DNA from: Halothiobacillus diazotrophicus
GTDB lineage: Bacteria > Pseudomonadota > Gammaproteobacteria > Halothiobacillales > Halothiobacillaceae
Length of the DNA: 64,000 bases
Reading direction: 5' to 3'
NCBI RefSeq assembly: GCF_001663815.1
Contig: NZ_CP016027.1
Span: 2,666,501-2,730,500, forward strand
Position numbers and translations under genes: made by a program. Each line of letters starts with the position of its first letter. Position 1 is the stretch's first letter. Below the pieces are notes generated by a model, which saw nothing but the letters and a program-made list of their open reading frames with translations, did no database searches and was not told the DNA's origin. Shown piece by piece: positions 29,245-39,276 of this stretch.

Positions 29245-29823
29245 TTAACTCGGGCGTTCCGGATCCTTGGCGTCGACGGCTTCCACGACTTCGGCGGTGT
29301 TTTCCGCGTAGCGGGCCAGATAGATGCCCTGCAGGATCATGAACACGAAGGTCATGCCCATCAGGCCGAACAGCTTGAAATTGACCCAGGCGTCCTGGGA
29401 GTAGTGGTAGGCCACGTAGATGTTCACGGCGCCCGAGAGCACGAAGAAGGCCACCCAGGCCCAGTTCACGCGGTGCCAGATCGGCGTCGGGACGGTCAGC
29501 ACGTGCTCCATCATGCGCTGGACGAGCGGTTTTGTGCCGAAAAAGGCGCTGGCCGCGAATACCAGGGCAAACAGCCAGTTGAGGATGGTCGGTTTCCACA
29601 TGATGAAGACGGGATCGTGGAGAACCAGCGTCATGCCGCCGAACACGAGAATCAGACCGGCGGAAATCCAGTGCATGTTCTCGACCTGCTTCTTGACGAA
29701 CCAGCCGTAACTGATCTGCGCCACGGCGGCGACCATGGCTACGCCGGTGGCGACATAGATGCCGCCGAGCTTGTAGGCGACGAAGAACAGCAGGATCGGA
29801 AAAAAATCGTACAGAAACTTCAT
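29245..29823 (-). CDS. yciB: inner membrane septation protein YciB/IspA
   Basis: The 192-residue protein has about five hydrophobic segments and begins with the family signature MKFLYDFFPILLFFVAYKL. Further motifs are MWKPTILNWLFALVF, FGTKPLVQRMM and WVNFKLFGLMGMTFVF. YciB works in envelope integrity and division with other morphogenesis proteins. It heads the yciB-yciI-parvulin run and is divergent from the yciO-like gene, with 283 bases between them. Confidence 0.95.
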   Translation of the reverse strand: MKFLYDFFPILLFFVAYKLGGIYVATGVAMVAAVAQISYGWFVKKQVENMHWISAGLILVFGGMTLVLHDPVFIMWKPTILNWLFALVFAASAFFGTKPLVQRMMEHVLTVPTPIWHRVNWAWVAFFVLSGAVNIYVAYHYSQDAWVNFKLFGLMGMTFVFMILQGIYLARYAENTAEVVEAVDAKDPERPS

Positions 29824-30106
29824 GGGATCAATCGGGATACACTAAAGTGATGGGCGTCCAATCGGGACGCTTGGATCGCGTCATCTTAATGGATTTGTGC
29901 GACGTGCGCTGAGCCTTGGACGTTTTTTTGATGTCGAGGTTCCCGCAGGGTTTTCCGGCCGCGTCGCGTATCGTCCCATCCCGCTCGCGCGGCGCGAACG
30001 AGCCCGGGAATACGACCAGTTCCGCCGTTCGGGGATTGGCGACGCGGGATGTCGATCATCCAAGTTTTTTTTGCAGCGTACATCAGGCAGGTTACAACCG
30101 GATTTT

Positions 30107-30733
30107 ATGAGCGACACGATAGAGATTCACCCCACGACACCCCAGCCGAGACTGGTCGTTCAGGTGGCCGAAGCCCTGGCGGACGGGCAGGTTGCCGTGT
30201 TGCCCACGGACTCGGGCTATGCCCTGGCCTGCCGGTTGGAGGACAAGGCGGCGCTGGCACGCATCGCGCAGATCCGCCGGGACGATGAACCCCACCATAT
30301 GACGATGATCTGCCGGGATCTTTCGGAGATCAGCACCTATGCCAAGCTGGACAACGTGCATTACCGCTTTCTGAAGGCCCATACGCCGGGACCGTTCACC
30401 TTCATTCTGGAGGCCACGAGCGAGGTGCCCCGCCGCCTGCTGCATGCCAAGAAGCGTTCCATCGGCCTGCGCGTGCCGCAGCATCCCGTGCTGCAGGCGA
30501 TCGTGCAGGAGCTGCGGGCGCCGATCCTGAGTGCCTCGCTGGTGCTGCCCGATCTGGACGAACCGTTGGAGGATCCCGATCTCTTTCCCAAAGCCGTGGA
30601 CCGGCAGGTGGATCTGGTCGTCCACTGCGGTTTTCTCGTGCAGATGCCTTCGACGGTGATTGACATGACGGGGCCGGAATTCACCCTGGTGCGGGTCGGC
30701 CTGGGTGGCGTCCCGCCCGAACTCGAGGATTGA
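30107..30733 (+). CDS. yciO: YciO/YrdC-family (Sua5-like) protein
   Basis: The 208-residue product has the YrdC fold pattern: VAVLPTDSGYALACRLEDK, a KR-type nucleotide loop, HTPGPFTFILEAT, KRSIGLRVPQHPVLQAI and the C-terminal STVIDMTGPEFTLVRVGLGG. YrdC makes threonylcarbamoyl-AMP for tRNA t6A, but YciO paralogues have lower or different activity. The length matches YciO (206 residues). ATG 30107 is chosen; the frame to 29897 is not family-like. It leads a run with the M50 protease and scpAB. Confidence 0.9.
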   Translation: MSDTIEIHPTTPQPRLVVQVAEALADGQVAVLPTDSGYALACRLEDKAALARIAQIRRDDEPHHMTMICRDLSEISTYAKLDNVHYRFLKAHTPGPFTFILEATSEVPRRLLHAKKRSIGLRVPQHPVLQAIVQELRAPILSASLVLPDLDEPLEDPDLFPKAVDRQVDLVVHCGFLVQMPSTVIDMTGPEFTLVRVGLGGVPPELED

Positions 30734-30735
30734 TC

Positions 30736-31392
30736 GTGCTGGAACTGACGCTCATTCAGAAAATTTCCATCGGCCTGCTGCCGATCCTGCTGGCCGTGAC
30801 GGTGCACGAGGCCGCGCACGCCTTTGCGGCCAATTACTTCGGGGACGGCACGGCCAAGTTTCTCGGTCGGATGACGCTCAACCCGATCAAGCACATCGAC
30901 CCCCTGGGCACCATCATCATTCCGCTGGCGATGTACGTGCTCACGTCCTTCGTCTTCGGCTGGGCCAAGCCGGTACCCATCAACGTGAAGAACTTCAAGA
31001 ACCCGCGCCGCGACATGGCCCTGGTCGCCATGGCGGGACCAGTGTCGAACATGCTCATGGCGCTGGGCTGGGCGGGGCTGACGGCCGTCGGCGTGGCCGG
31101 GCTGTCTTCCGGCTCCTGGTATGCCGAGCCTCTGGCGCTGATGGGCCAGATCGGCATCTTCGTGAACATCCTGCTGGCGGTCTTCAACCTGTTGCCCTTG
31201 CCGCCACTGGATGGTGGGCGGGTGCTCGTCGCGATCCTGCCGCCCGCCGCCGCGAATCGGGTTTCCCAGCTGGAACCCTGGGGATTCCCGATCCTGCTAC
31301 TGCTTCTGGTGACCGGCGCCCTCTCGGCCATCCTGTCGCCGATTCTCATGACCCTGCTGGACTGGTTCAATGGCCTTGTCCAATGGCTCTGA
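30736..31392 (+). CDS. site-2-protease family (M50) membrane metalloprotease
   Basis: The 218-residue integral membrane protein carries HEXXH at 24-28 (VHEAAHAF) and the second zinc motif NLLPLPPLDGGR (Asp159), with about five TM segments and no PDZ domain. This is the short YwhC-like class of rhomboid-independent M50 proteins whose substrates are mostly unknown. GTG 30736 is preferred because GAGG lies seven bases upstream; a TTG at 30730 overlapping the yciO stop is the alternative. Its 3' end overlaps the scpA start by 23 bases. Confidence 0.85.
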   Translation: MLELTLIQKISIGLLPILLAVTVHEAAHAFAANYFGDGTAKFLGRMTLNPIKHIDPLGTIIIPLAMYVLTSFVFGWAKPVPINVKNFKNPRRDMALVAMAGPVSNMLMALGWAGLTAVGVAGLSSGSWYAEPLALMGQIGIFVNILLAVFNLLPLPPLDGGRVLVAILPPAAANRVSQLEPWGFPILLLLLVTGALSAILSPILMTLLDWFNGLVQWL

Positions 31393-32215
31393 GGCGCTGA
31401 CGGCGCGCGTGCTGGTCGATGGGCAACCGCTCCGCCAGCTGCCGCTGGATCTCTACATCCCACCCGATGCGCTCTCCATCCTGCTGGAGCGCTTCGAGGG
31501 GCCACTCGATCTCCTGCTGTACCTGATCCGCAAGCAGAACCTCGATATTCTCGCCATTCCGGTGGCCGAAGTGACCCGGCAGTACCTGGCCTATCTCGCC
31601 CTGATGGAATCCCTGAAGATCGAGCTGGCGGCCGAATACCTGCTGATGGCGGCCTGGCTCGCGGAGATCAAGTCGCGCCTGTTGTTGCCGACGCCGCCCG
31701 CGACCGACGAGGAAGAGGCGGAGGATCCCCGCGCCGCGCTGGTCGAACGGCTGCTGGCCTACGAGCGGCTCACGCATGCGGCGCAATGGCTGGACGAACT
31801 GCCCCGGGTGGATCGGGACTGGTTCGACCTGTCCGTCGCGGTCGATCTGCCGAGATCCGTGACCCTGCCGCCCGAGATCGGTCTACCCGATCTGCTGTCC
31901 GCGCTGCGGGGACTCGTTCGCCGGGGCGAACTGACCGCCGTCCATGAAGTCCGGCGCGAGACGCTGTCCGTGCGGGCGCGCATGACCGATATCCTCGGTC
32001 TGCTCGAGGAGGGCAACGGTGTGTTTCTGGATCAGGTCTACCGGCCGCAGGAAGGGCGGGGCGGGGTGGCCGTGTCGCTGGTGGCCGTACTGGAACTAGC
32101 CAAGTCGGCCGCCATCGACTTCGTTCAGAAGGCCCCGTTCGACCCGGTCTGGATTACGGGTACGTCGGCAAGTGGCGCCGCGACCGATACATCCATCACG
32201 GAGGAAGAAGCATGA
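31370..32215 (+). CDS. scpA: segregation and condensation protein ScpA
   Basis: ScpA is the kleisin of the SMC condensin. The 281-residue chain has FEGPLDLLLYLIRKQNLDILAIPVAEVTRQYLAYL and the helical LAAEYLLMAAWLAEIKSRLLLP. A C-terminal winged-helix follows, with FLDQVYRPQEGRGGVAVSLVAVLELAK. The first ATG (31370) lies inside the end of the protease gene. The stop overlaps the scpB ATG by four bases. In gammaproteobacteria without MukB, ScpAB partner with SMC, which implies an smc gene elsewhere. Confidence 0.94.
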   Translation: MALSNGSEALTARVLVDGQPLRQLPLDLYIPPDALSILLERFEGPLDLLLYLIRKQNLDILAIPVAEVTRQYLAYLALMESLKIELAAEYLLMAAWLAEIKSRLLLPTPPATDEEEAEDPRAALVERLLAYERLTHAAQWLDELPRVDRDWFDLSVAVDLPRSVTLPPEIGLPDLLSALRGLVRRGELTAVHEVRRETLSVRARMTDILGLLEEGNGVFLDQVYRPQEGRGGVAVSLVAVLELAKSAAIDFVQKAPFDPVWITGTSASGAATDTSITEEEA

Positions 32216-32799
32216 CCGATCAACCCTCGCTGTTGCCCGGGGACGAAACGGCGGATTCCGCACTGGCGGCCCTGATCGAGGCCCTGCTGATGGCTAGCGA
32301 CGAACCGTTGGATCTGACCGCGTTGCAGCGCATGATCGGCGCGGAGACGCCGCTCGGCGCCCTGCAGGACGCCCTGCGCCGCCTGGATGCCCAGTACGCC
32401 TCCCATCCGTTCATCGATCTTAAAACCGTGACGCGGGCAGGCCAGTCTGCCTGGCGACTGACCGCCAACGCGCAACTGGCGCCGTATATCGCCCGTTCGG
32501 AGCCGCCGCGCGCCAGCCGTTACTCGCGCGCCGTGCTGGAAACCCTCGCACTGATTGCCTGGCGTCAGCCGATCAGCCGGGGAGAAATCGAGGCGGTTCG
32601 GGGCGTGGCCGTCAACCCGCAGATTCTGCGCACCCTCAGCGAACGGGGCTGGATTCGCGTCGTCGGCCACAAGGACACGCCGGGCCGGCCGGAATTGCTG
32701 GGTACCACGCCCGCCTTCCTGGCCGATTTCGGGCTGGATTCCCTGGAACAGCTGCCGGCCTTCGATCAGTTCGTCGGACAGGGTGCGCTGGACGTTTAG
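32212..32799 (+). CDS. scpB: segregation and condensation protein ScpB
   Basis: The 195-residue protein has two winged-helix domains. The signatures are LIEALLMASDEPLDLTALQRMIG, the RYSRAVLETLALIAWRQPISRGEIEAVRGV segment and LRTLSERGWIRVVGHKDTPGRPELLGTT. ScpB binds ScpA and regulates the SMC ring. Its ATG overlaps the scpA stop, so both are coupled. It ends 46 bases before the convergent RND permease gene. Confidence 0.95.
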   Translation: MTDQPSLLPGDETADSALAALIEALLMASDEPLDLTALQRMIGAETPLGALQDALRRLDAQYASHPFIDLKTVTRAGQSAWRLTANAQLAPYIARSEPPRASRYSRAVLETLALIAWRQPISRGEIEAVRGVAVNPQILRTLSERGWIRVVGHKDTPGRPELLGTTPAFLADFGLDSLEQLPAFDQFVGQGALDV

Positions 32800-32845
32800 G
32801 TATTCTTGCAGGGGCAGTTAACCCGGTGGACATGCCGAATCAGGA

Positions 32846-35800
32846 CTAACCGGTTTCGCTGGGTGACGATGCGCCGGCGGTATCCGAGATATGCTCTTCG
32901 CGCCGCTTGCGCCCGCTCAGTCCCTCGGCAACCACATAGAACGCCGGCGTGACGTACAGCGTCAGCAATTGCGAGAACAGCAGGCCGCCGACCACGGCGA
33001 TACCCAGTGCCCGGTGGGCTTCGCCCTGCGCGCCGAAGCCGATGGCGATGGGCAGGGTGCCCAGAATGGCGGCCAGCGTCGTCATGGTGATCGGGCGGAA
33101 GCGCACGCTGCAGGCCTCGACGATGGCATCGATGGCGCTGTCGCCTTCCCGGCGCCGGTGGATGGCGAAATCCAGCATGATGATGCCGTTCTTCTTCACC
33201 AGCCCCACCAGCATGATGATCCCGACGAAACTGAACACGTCCAGCGGCTGATGGAATACGTACAGCGCGGCCAGCGCACCGAATCCGGCCAGGGGCAGGG
33301 CGGTGAGGATGGTCAGCGGATGGATGAAGTGTTCGTACAGGATCGCCAGGATCACGTAGATCACGAGGATGGTGGCGCCGAGGAGCAGGGGCAGGGTCTT
33401 GACCGAACTCTGGAAGGCCTGGGCCGCCCCGGCGAACTGGCCGCTGACGTCTTGCGGCAAGGCCTGATCCGCCGCTTCACTGATGGCTCGCGTGACCTGA
33501 TCCAGGGAATAACCCGGTGCGATATCGAAGGACAGGGTCACCGAGGGGAGTTGCCCATAGTGGGTGACGCTCAGCGGCCCGACGCCCGTGGTGATCCGGG
33601 TGACGGCGCTCAGGGGCACCAGCTGGTTGTTGCTGCCCGGTACCCGGATGGCATCCAGAGCCGACGGATCCTGCTGGAAGCGGGGCGCGAGTTCGGCGAG
33701 CACCTGATACTGGTTGCTGGCGCCGTAGATCGTGCTGACGTTCGTGCCGCCGAAGGCCAGGTTCAGGGTCTGTTCGAGAGCGGCCGGCGTCACGCCGAGT
33801 TCGGCGGCGCGTTCGCGCAGGATCTGGACGTTGATTTGCGGATTACGGATCTGCAGGCTCGAATCCACGCCGACGACGCCCGGAATGCCGCGCAGGACGG
33901 GCAGGAAATCTTCCGCAGCCCGGTTCAGTTCATCCTGATCCGTCGATTGCAGCACGAACTGGTAGTTGGACGTACTGCTGAGGGCGCCGATCTGGATGGC
34001 GGGCGGCTCGAAGAAGAAGACCCGGGTGCTGCCGATCTTCGTGCCGAGCTTGCGCATCGTCTGGCGGAACTCGTTGATGACGGTGTTCATCGGTGGGCGA
34101 TCGGCGGCCGGTTTGAGCTGGATCATCATGAAACCGACGTTGCTGCCCCCGCCGCCCGCGCCGCCCTGGCCGGCGTTCGACATCACGGTGAGCACGGCCG
34201 GATTCTTCTGCAGGGTTTGCGAGACCACCTGCTGGTAGGCCTTGAGCTGTTCGAAACTGATGCCTTCGGGATAGCTCAGCGAGCCCATGACCATGCCCGA
34301 ATCGCCATTGGGGATGAAGGCCTTTTCCAGGTGCTGGAAGAGGTAGAAGGCGCCGAACAGCGAGCCTGCGGCAAGGATCAGCACCAGCCAACGGAATCGC
34401 AGCGAGGCGCGCAGGGATCGGGCATAGGCCCGCGTGAGGCGGGCAAACAGCCGGCCGAACAGGTTGGGCCGGTGGGCGGGGGCCGCACCCTCCTGATTCC
34501 GGGCCGAGGCCTTCGCGCGCATCCGGGCGAGCAGCATGGGCGTGAGCGATAGGGCAACCACGCCGGACATGAGGATCACGATGCCGATCGTGGCGCCGAA
34601 TTCGAGAAACAGGCGGCCGAGCAGCCCGCCCATGAGAATTAGCGGCAGGAACACGGCGGCCAGCGACAGGGTCATCGACAGGATCGTGAAACTGATCTCG
34701 CGGCTGCCCACGAGGGCTGCCTCGAAGGGCGATTTGCCCTGTTCGCGGTGGCGCGCAATGTTTTCGAGCATCACCACGGCATCGTCGACCACGAAGCCCA
34801 CGGCCAGCGTCAGTGCCAGCAGGGTCAGTACGTTCAGGCTGTAGCCCAGGAGGTGCATGACGGCGAAGGTGCCGAGGATCGAGACGGGAATGGAGATGAC
34901 GGCAACCAGGGTCTGGCGCCAGGCGCCGAGGAACAGCCAGATGACGGCGGCGACCAGCAGGCTCGCCAGCACCAGGGTGAATTCCACTTCGTTGACGGCG
35001 TCCTCCACGTAGGTGGACTTGTCATAGATGATGCGCATGGAAGCGCCGCCCGGCAGGGTCTTGTTGAGTTCCGGCAGTTGCGCGCGGATGGCCTTGGCGA
35101 TATCGACGGTATTGCTGTCCGGCTGGCGGACCACCGCCAGGATGATGCCGCGATGCTGGTTGATCCAGGTGGCGCGCAGATTCTGCAGGACGCTGTCCTC
35201 GGCCGTTCCGATCTGGTCGAAGGTGACCGGCGCCCCGTTGTTGTAGGCGACGACCATGTTTCGGAATCCGGCGGCATTGCTCAGCTGGCCGTCCACCTTG
35301 AGGTTGTAGGAACGGCTGGGCGTTTGCAGCGTACCCTGCGGTTGGTTTGCATTCCGGCTATTGATGGTGGTGACGAGACCGTTCAGGGACAGGTTGTGCG
35401 CCTGCAGGGCATAGGGGTTCAGCAGCAGGCGGACGGCATAGGTCTGCCCGCCGAACACGCGCACCTCGGAAACCCCGGGAATCGACTGCAGCTTGACGGC
35501 CAGCACCTGCTCGGCGAAGGCATCAAGCCGGTAGAGCGGCATATCCGGGGCCGACAGACCGATGAAGACGATCGGGCTGTTGCTGGGGTTCATCTGACGG
35601 ACGACCGGGGGTTGCGTCAGGGTCGACGGAAAATAGCGCGAGGCCTGGGTGACGGCCGCCTGGGTATCCTGCATGGCGGCATTGATGTCGCGGTTCAGAT
35701 CGAACTGCAGGGTGATGCGGGTCGTACCCGTGCTGTTGACGGAGTTGACCGACATCAGCCCCGCGATGCCCGAAAAGGCCTGCTCCATCGGGGAGGCGAC

Positions 35801-36013
35801 CGCGCTGGCCATCAGCTCGGCGCTGGCGCCCGGCAGGCTGGCCGAAACGGTGACCGTGGGGAAGGCCACGTTCGGCAGCATGGCGACGGGTAGCGCGCGC
35901 CAGGCGAAGAAGCCGAACAGGATCAGGGCGGCGAACAGCACCGTCGTCATCACCGGTCGACGGATGAAGGGGCCCGCCAGGTTCATCCCCTGGCTCAGTG
36001 CCTGGGCGATCAT
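32846..36013 (-). CDS. RND efflux permease (MdtB/MdtC-like hydrophobe/amphiphile class)
   Basis: The 1055-residue inner-membrane pump has twelve TM segments and two large periplasmic loops. It opens with FIRRPVMTTVLFAALILFGFFAWRALPVAMLPNVAFP. The proton-relay Asp pair lies in VGFVVDDAVVMLENI, and VGLVKKNGIIMLDFAI is the matching TM10 signature. The SPMEQAFSGIAGL loop is typical of multidrug RND pumps. The sequence resembles MdtC-type pumps more than AcrB. It overlaps the adaptor gene by four bases and is the last gene of a three-gene minus-strand operon. Substrates cannot be inferred. Confidence 0.94.
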   Translation of the reverse strand: MIAQALSQGMNLAGPFIRRPVMTTVLFAALILFGFFAWRALPVAMLPNVAFPTVTVSASLPGASAELMASAVASPMEQAFSGIAGLMSVNSVNSTGTTRITLQFDLNRDINAAMQDTQAAVTQASRYFPSTLTQPPVVRQMNPSNSPIVFIGLSAPDMPLYRLDAFAEQVLAVKLQSIPGVSEVRVFGGQTYAVRLLLNPYALQAHNLSLNGLVTTINSRNANQPQGTLQTPSRSYNLKVDGQLSNAAGFRNMVVAYNNGAPVTFDQIGTAEDSVLQNLRATWINQHRGIILAVVRQPDSNTVDIAKAIRAQLPELNKTLPGGASMRIIYDKSTYVEDAVNEVEFTLVLASLLVAAVIWLFLGAWRQTLVAVISIPVSILGTFAVMHLLGYSLNVLTLLALTLAVGFVVDDAVVMLENIARHREQGKSPFEAALVGSREISFTILSMTLSLAAVFLPLILMGGLLGRLFLEFGATIGIVILMSGVVALSLTPMLLARMRAKASARNQEGAAPAHRPNLFGRLFARLTRAYARSLRASLRFRWLVLILAAGSLFGAFYLFQHLEKAFIPNGDSGMVMGSLSYPEGISFEQLKAYQQVVSQTLQKNPAVLTVMSNAGQGGAGGGGSNVGFMMIQLKPAADRPPMNTVINEFRQTMRKLGTKIGSTRVFFFEPPAIQIGALSSTSNYQFVLQSTDQDELNRAAEDFLPVLRGIPGVVGVDSSLQIRNPQINVQILRERAAELGVTPAALEQTLNLAFGGTNVSTIYGASNQYQVLAELAPRFQQDPSALDAIRVPGSNNQLVPLSAVTRITTGVGPLSVTHYGQLPSVTLSFDIAPGYSLDQVTRAISEAADQALPQDVSGQFAGAAQAFQSSVKTLPLLLGATILVIYVILAILYEHFIHPLTILTALPLAGFGALAALYVFHQPLDVFSFVGIIMLVGLVKKNGIIMLDFAIHRRREGDSAIDAIVEACSVRFRPITMTTLAAILGTLPIAIGFGAQGEAHRALGIAVVGGLLFSQLLTLYVTPAFYVVAEGLSGRKRREEHISDTAGASSPSETG

Positions 36014-37521
36014 GGCCGGGCTCCGGCGCCCGCTGCCGTATCGTTTTCCCGGTGCTTGCGCGGGGCCGTGCCATCGGTGCCGGGTCGCTCGGTGGCATCA
36101 GCGCCGGTCGACGGCGGGCCGTCTTTCGCTTCCCCGAAGTGATGCATGGGCTGGGCCGCTTTGTGATCTGCCGCGCCCGAATGCGGTCTTCCGGCCTGGA
36201 CGCGCACGGCCATGCCCGGTGCGATGCGGCCCGGGAGCGGATAGATGATCTGCGTATCGGCGGGAATCGATCCGCCCGGCAGGGCGACTTCGGTCGCGAG
36301 GGTGTGGAGCGGCTGCACCGGCAGGGTCTCGGCCTTGTCGTGACGGACCACGTAGACGAACGAGCCCTGGTCGCCCAGCTGGACGGCGGTGGCGGGCACG
36401 ACTTCGGCATTCGGGATGGTCCGTAGGGTCAATCGCGCGGTGACGAACTGGCCCGGCCAGAGTTGCCCCGTCGGGTTGTCGATCAGGCCCTGAAGGCGAA
36501 TCGTGCCGGAGGTCGGGTTGATGGCATTGTCCACGAAGGTGAGCCGACCGTGGCCGAGGAGGTGTTCCGCCTGTTCGTCGAGAATGTCGATGCGGGGTCC
36601 GGGCACGGATTTTCCTCCTGCATCGTCGGGTTGGCCCAATCCCGGCCACTCCTTGCGCAGATCGTTCAGCACGCGCTGGGGCAGGCTGAAATTGACGAGG
36701 AGCTTCTGAATCGAGACCAGGGTGGTGAGGGCTGTGCTGTTGGCCTGGACGAGGTTGCCGGGCTGCAGGCTGATCTCGCCGAGTCGTCCGCTGATCGGCG
36801 CACGGATTTCCGTATAGGAAAGATTGATCTTCGCCGTCTGGATGGCGGCCTGATCCTGAGCGACCTGCGCATTGGCGGCCTGGGCACTGGCGACGGCCTG
36901 GTCGTAGGATTGGCGGGTTACGTAGTCCTTTTCCACCAGCGGCGTGAGTTGCTTCACCTGTTGCGCGGTATAGCGTGCCTGCGCGAGGTCACCCTTGAGT
37001 TTCGCTTCGGCCGCATTCAGCGCCGTGCGGAAGGGCGCAGCATCGAGCGTGAACAGCAATTGACCGACCGTCACCGCTTGACCGGAAACCACAGGGACCG
37101 ACTGCAGGGTGCCGCTGACCTGCGGCGTGAGGGTCACGGCATTCGGACTGGCCAGCGTCGCGGCCGCCGTGGCTGTGACCGGTACCGTCTTGACCGTTGG
37201 TCGTACGACCGTGACGGGTTGTGGTCCGCCCATCATGCCGCGTCGTCCGCCGCGCCCGTTGGTGGGCGCTTCGGCGTGTTTTTCTCCGGCCGATTTTTCA
37301 CCGCCGGATTTCGCTGTGTTGGCTTTATCGGCGGTGGGTTTGTCAGTGGGGGACTTTTCAGTGGGGGGCTTTTCCTGGGCCCCCGAACTTGTGGCGGGGG
37401 TATCCGCTGCCTTGTCCGAGCATCCCGACAGCAGGGTACCGGTCAGACCCAGCAGGAGCAGGCCCATCAGGAGTTGCGTACGGGTTCGCGGTGTCGGAGC
37501 GTTCATGGCCGAAGTATTCAT
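36010..37521 (-). CDS. RND efflux periplasmic adaptor (membrane fusion protein)
   Basis: The 503-residue lipoprotein (lipobox LSGC) has a low-complexity Lys/Thr/Ser/Glu linker, then the HlyD/MdtA fold: PQVSGTLQSVPVVSGQAVTVGQLLFTLD, a long helical hairpin with LKGDLAQARYTAQQVKQLTPL, and APISGRLGEISLQPGNLVQ. The C-terminal 60 residues are an unusual Pro/Gly/Ala/His tail (AAQPMHHFGEAKDG). ATG 37521 overlaps the tolC-like stop (ATGA). A second ATG at 37506 is possible. It bridges the permease and the outer-membrane channel. Confidence 0.92.
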   Translation of the reverse strand: MNTSAMNAPTPRTRTQLLMGLLLLGLTGTLLSGCSDKAADTPATSSGAQEKPPTEKSPTDKPTADKANTAKSGGEKSAGEKHAEAPTNGRGGRRGMMGGPQPVTVVRPTVKTVPVTATAAATLASPNAVTLTPQVSGTLQSVPVVSGQAVTVGQLLFTLDAAPFRTALNAAEAKLKGDLAQARYTAQQVKQLTPLVEKDYVTRQSYDQAVASAQAANAQVAQDQAAIQTAKINLSYTEIRAPISGRLGEISLQPGNLVQANSTALTTLVSIQKLLVNFSLPQRVLNDLRKEWPGLGQPDDAGGKSVPGPRIDILDEQAEHLLGHGRLTFVDNAINPTSGTIRLQGLIDNPTGQLWPGQFVTARLTLRTIPNAEVVPATAVQLGDQGSFVYVVRHDKAETLPVQPLHTLATEVALPGGSIPADTQIIYPLPGRIAPGMAVRVQAGRPHSGAADHKAAQPMHHFGEAKDGPPSTGADATERPGTDGTAPRKHRENDTAAGAGARP

Positions 37522-39122
37522 GGTTGACGAGGTTCCAGGGCGGGCGGCTGGGCCAGTGAATCGGGCGTGCTGGATGGGTTGTCCTGTGTGCCGGTCGCGA
37601 CCGGGTCGAGACGACCGTGCGGGCTGAATGGCGGCGTGCCGAGCAGACCGATCGCCGACCCCAGCTTGGCCAGTGCGGTGTAGGCATTCAGGGCGTTCTG
37701 TGCCACGGTCAGCTGAGCGCTCGTCAGGGTCGATTGGGCGGTGAGCAGATCCTGGATCGTGGCATAGCCGACCCGGTACTGGGCCTCGACGGCCTTGAGC
37801 GCCTGGGCGGCATTTTCCTCCTGGGCGCGGGCGCTCGGCAGCGCGACCACGGCGCCCTGATAGGCATAGTAGTCCTGCCAGACGCCGAGTTCCGTGCTCT
37901 GGTAGGTGTTGTCGCGGTTGGCTTCGGATTGCTGCAGTTTGGCGCGCGCCTGCGCGGTCTGGTACTGCTGGTTGAATCCCGTGAACAGCGGTACCGAAAG
38001 CGTCAGACCGATGCTGTTGGTCTGGGTGCGGCCCAGCCCCTGCTGAATGCGCATCCCCTCGTTCGCACCGAGGGAAAGGGTGGGTAGCCAGGCACGTTCG
38101 GCGTGATCGAGATTGGCCCGGGCCTCGACGACCTGGGCCTGGGCATTCTGTAGATTCGGATTGCGCTGGATGGCCTGATCCAGCAGGTCATGCACGGCGA
38201 GATCCAGTTTCGGGTTCGCCTGCGTGTTGAGCGGCGCCAGTCGGATGTCGGTCGTGACGGGCAACCCGACGCTGCTCGCCAGAGCGCCCATGTTCTGCAG
38301 ACGGGTCTGAATCGCCGTGTCCAGGCTGCCCTGGGCCTTCGCTCGGGCCGACCTGGCCTGATAGACGTCGCTGATCGTGGCCTGTCCGGCCCGATGGCGG
38401 GCTTCGGCGGCCTCCAGGGCGCTCTGGGCGGCGACGAGCGCCTGGCGATCCACATCCACCAGTACCCGATCCGCCAGGGATTGATAGTAGGCCGTGGCGA
38501 CGCTGGCGAGGACCTGCTGGATCGTCTGGTCGTTGGCGAAACGCGCGGCGATCACGGCGGCGCGGGCGGCATCGATCGTCGCATCCCGTTGCCCGAAGTC
38601 CCAGATCAGCCAGGACAGGCTGAGATTCGGGGACACCGTCCGCTGGCGGGGAATCTGGTAACCGGCGGAGGTGGTGGACTGGGCCTGCTGGGCGCCCACC
38701 GTCAGGTTGATCTTGGGCAACCACGCGGACTCTGCCATCCCCAGTCCGGCTGCCTGCGCCTGCAGGCTGGCCCAGGCCATGCGTGTTTGGGGATTGTTCT
38801 GGAGGGCCATCGCGCTGAGCTCGGCCAGTGTGTAAGGGCGGTTATCGGTGCTTGCCTTCCGTTCGGTACGCGCGGGGAGCGTGCCCGGCGTGGGGATGGT
38901 GTACAGATCGGCAGCGGTGGTGGCCGGTTGTCCCGGTCGGCCGGGCAGCCCATCCCGGGTGCCGAACGGATCGGCATGGACGGGGGGCATCCCCCAGAGG
39001 ATACCCAAGCTCAGGAAGCAAGCGCTCAAGCCGATTCGAATCGGCTGCAACGGCTGTCCGATGCCGATACGCGGACGGGTGCCGATAGGGCGGGCGGAAT
39101 GCATGGATCCTGGATCGCTCAT
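37518..39122 (-). CDS. TolC-family outer membrane efflux channel
   Basis: The 534-residue exported protein has a long N-terminal extension, a hydrophobic signal around 28-50 ending near HADP, and the repeated TolC halves. Each half has helical hairpins: LAELSAMALQNNPQTRMAWASLQAQAAGLG, NLSLSWLIWDFGQRDATIDAAR and TLSVPLFTGFNQQYQTAQARAKLQQ. The ATG at 39104 with GGATCC before it is an alternative start. It is the first gene of the efflux operon, coupled to the adaptor. Confidence 0.92.
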   Translation of the reverse strand: MSDPGSMHSARPIGTRPRIGIGQPLQPIRIGLSACFLSLGILWGMPPVHADPFGTRDGLPGRPGQPATTAADLYTIPTPGTLPARTERKASTDNRPYTLAELSAMALQNNPQTRMAWASLQAQAAGLGMAESAWLPKINLTVGAQQAQSTTSAGYQIPRQRTVSPNLSLSWLIWDFGQRDATIDAARAAVIAARFANDQTIQQVLASVATAYYQSLADRVLVDVDRQALVAAQSALEAAEARHRAGQATISDVYQARSARAKAQGSLDTAIQTRLQNMGALASSVGLPVTTDIRLAPLNTQANPKLDLAVHDLLDQAIQRNPNLQNAQAQVVEARANLDHAERAWLPTLSLGANEGMRIQQGLGRTQTNSIGLTLSVPLFTGFNQQYQTAQARAKLQQSEANRDNTYQSTELGVWQDYYAYQGAVVALPSARAQEENAAQALKAVEAQYRVGYATIQDLLTAQSTLTSAQLTVAQNALNAYTALAKLGSAIGLLGTPPFSPHGRLDPVATGTQDNPSSTPDSLAQPPALEPRQP

Positions 39123-39276
39123 CTTGGATTGCTCAAGCGAAAAACCTCACGGGTCGACGAATGGCACGGGCCTGTTGGCCGAGGATTCTATGATGGTTTT
39201 GCGTCATTCGGGTTGCAATCCCATGATGCGTGGCTTCGCTACCCATGCCCGACCCGCTGGCCGAGGCTTCGTGATG

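Noticed and set aside
29182-29599. N-terminal extension of YciI
   Set aside because: It overlaps yciB in another frame and is Arg/Gly-rich. The family start is at 29182.
32891-34552. 553-codon plus-strand frame opposite the RND permease
   Set aside because: It is a shadow frame, and the permease on the other strand has full-length family similarity.
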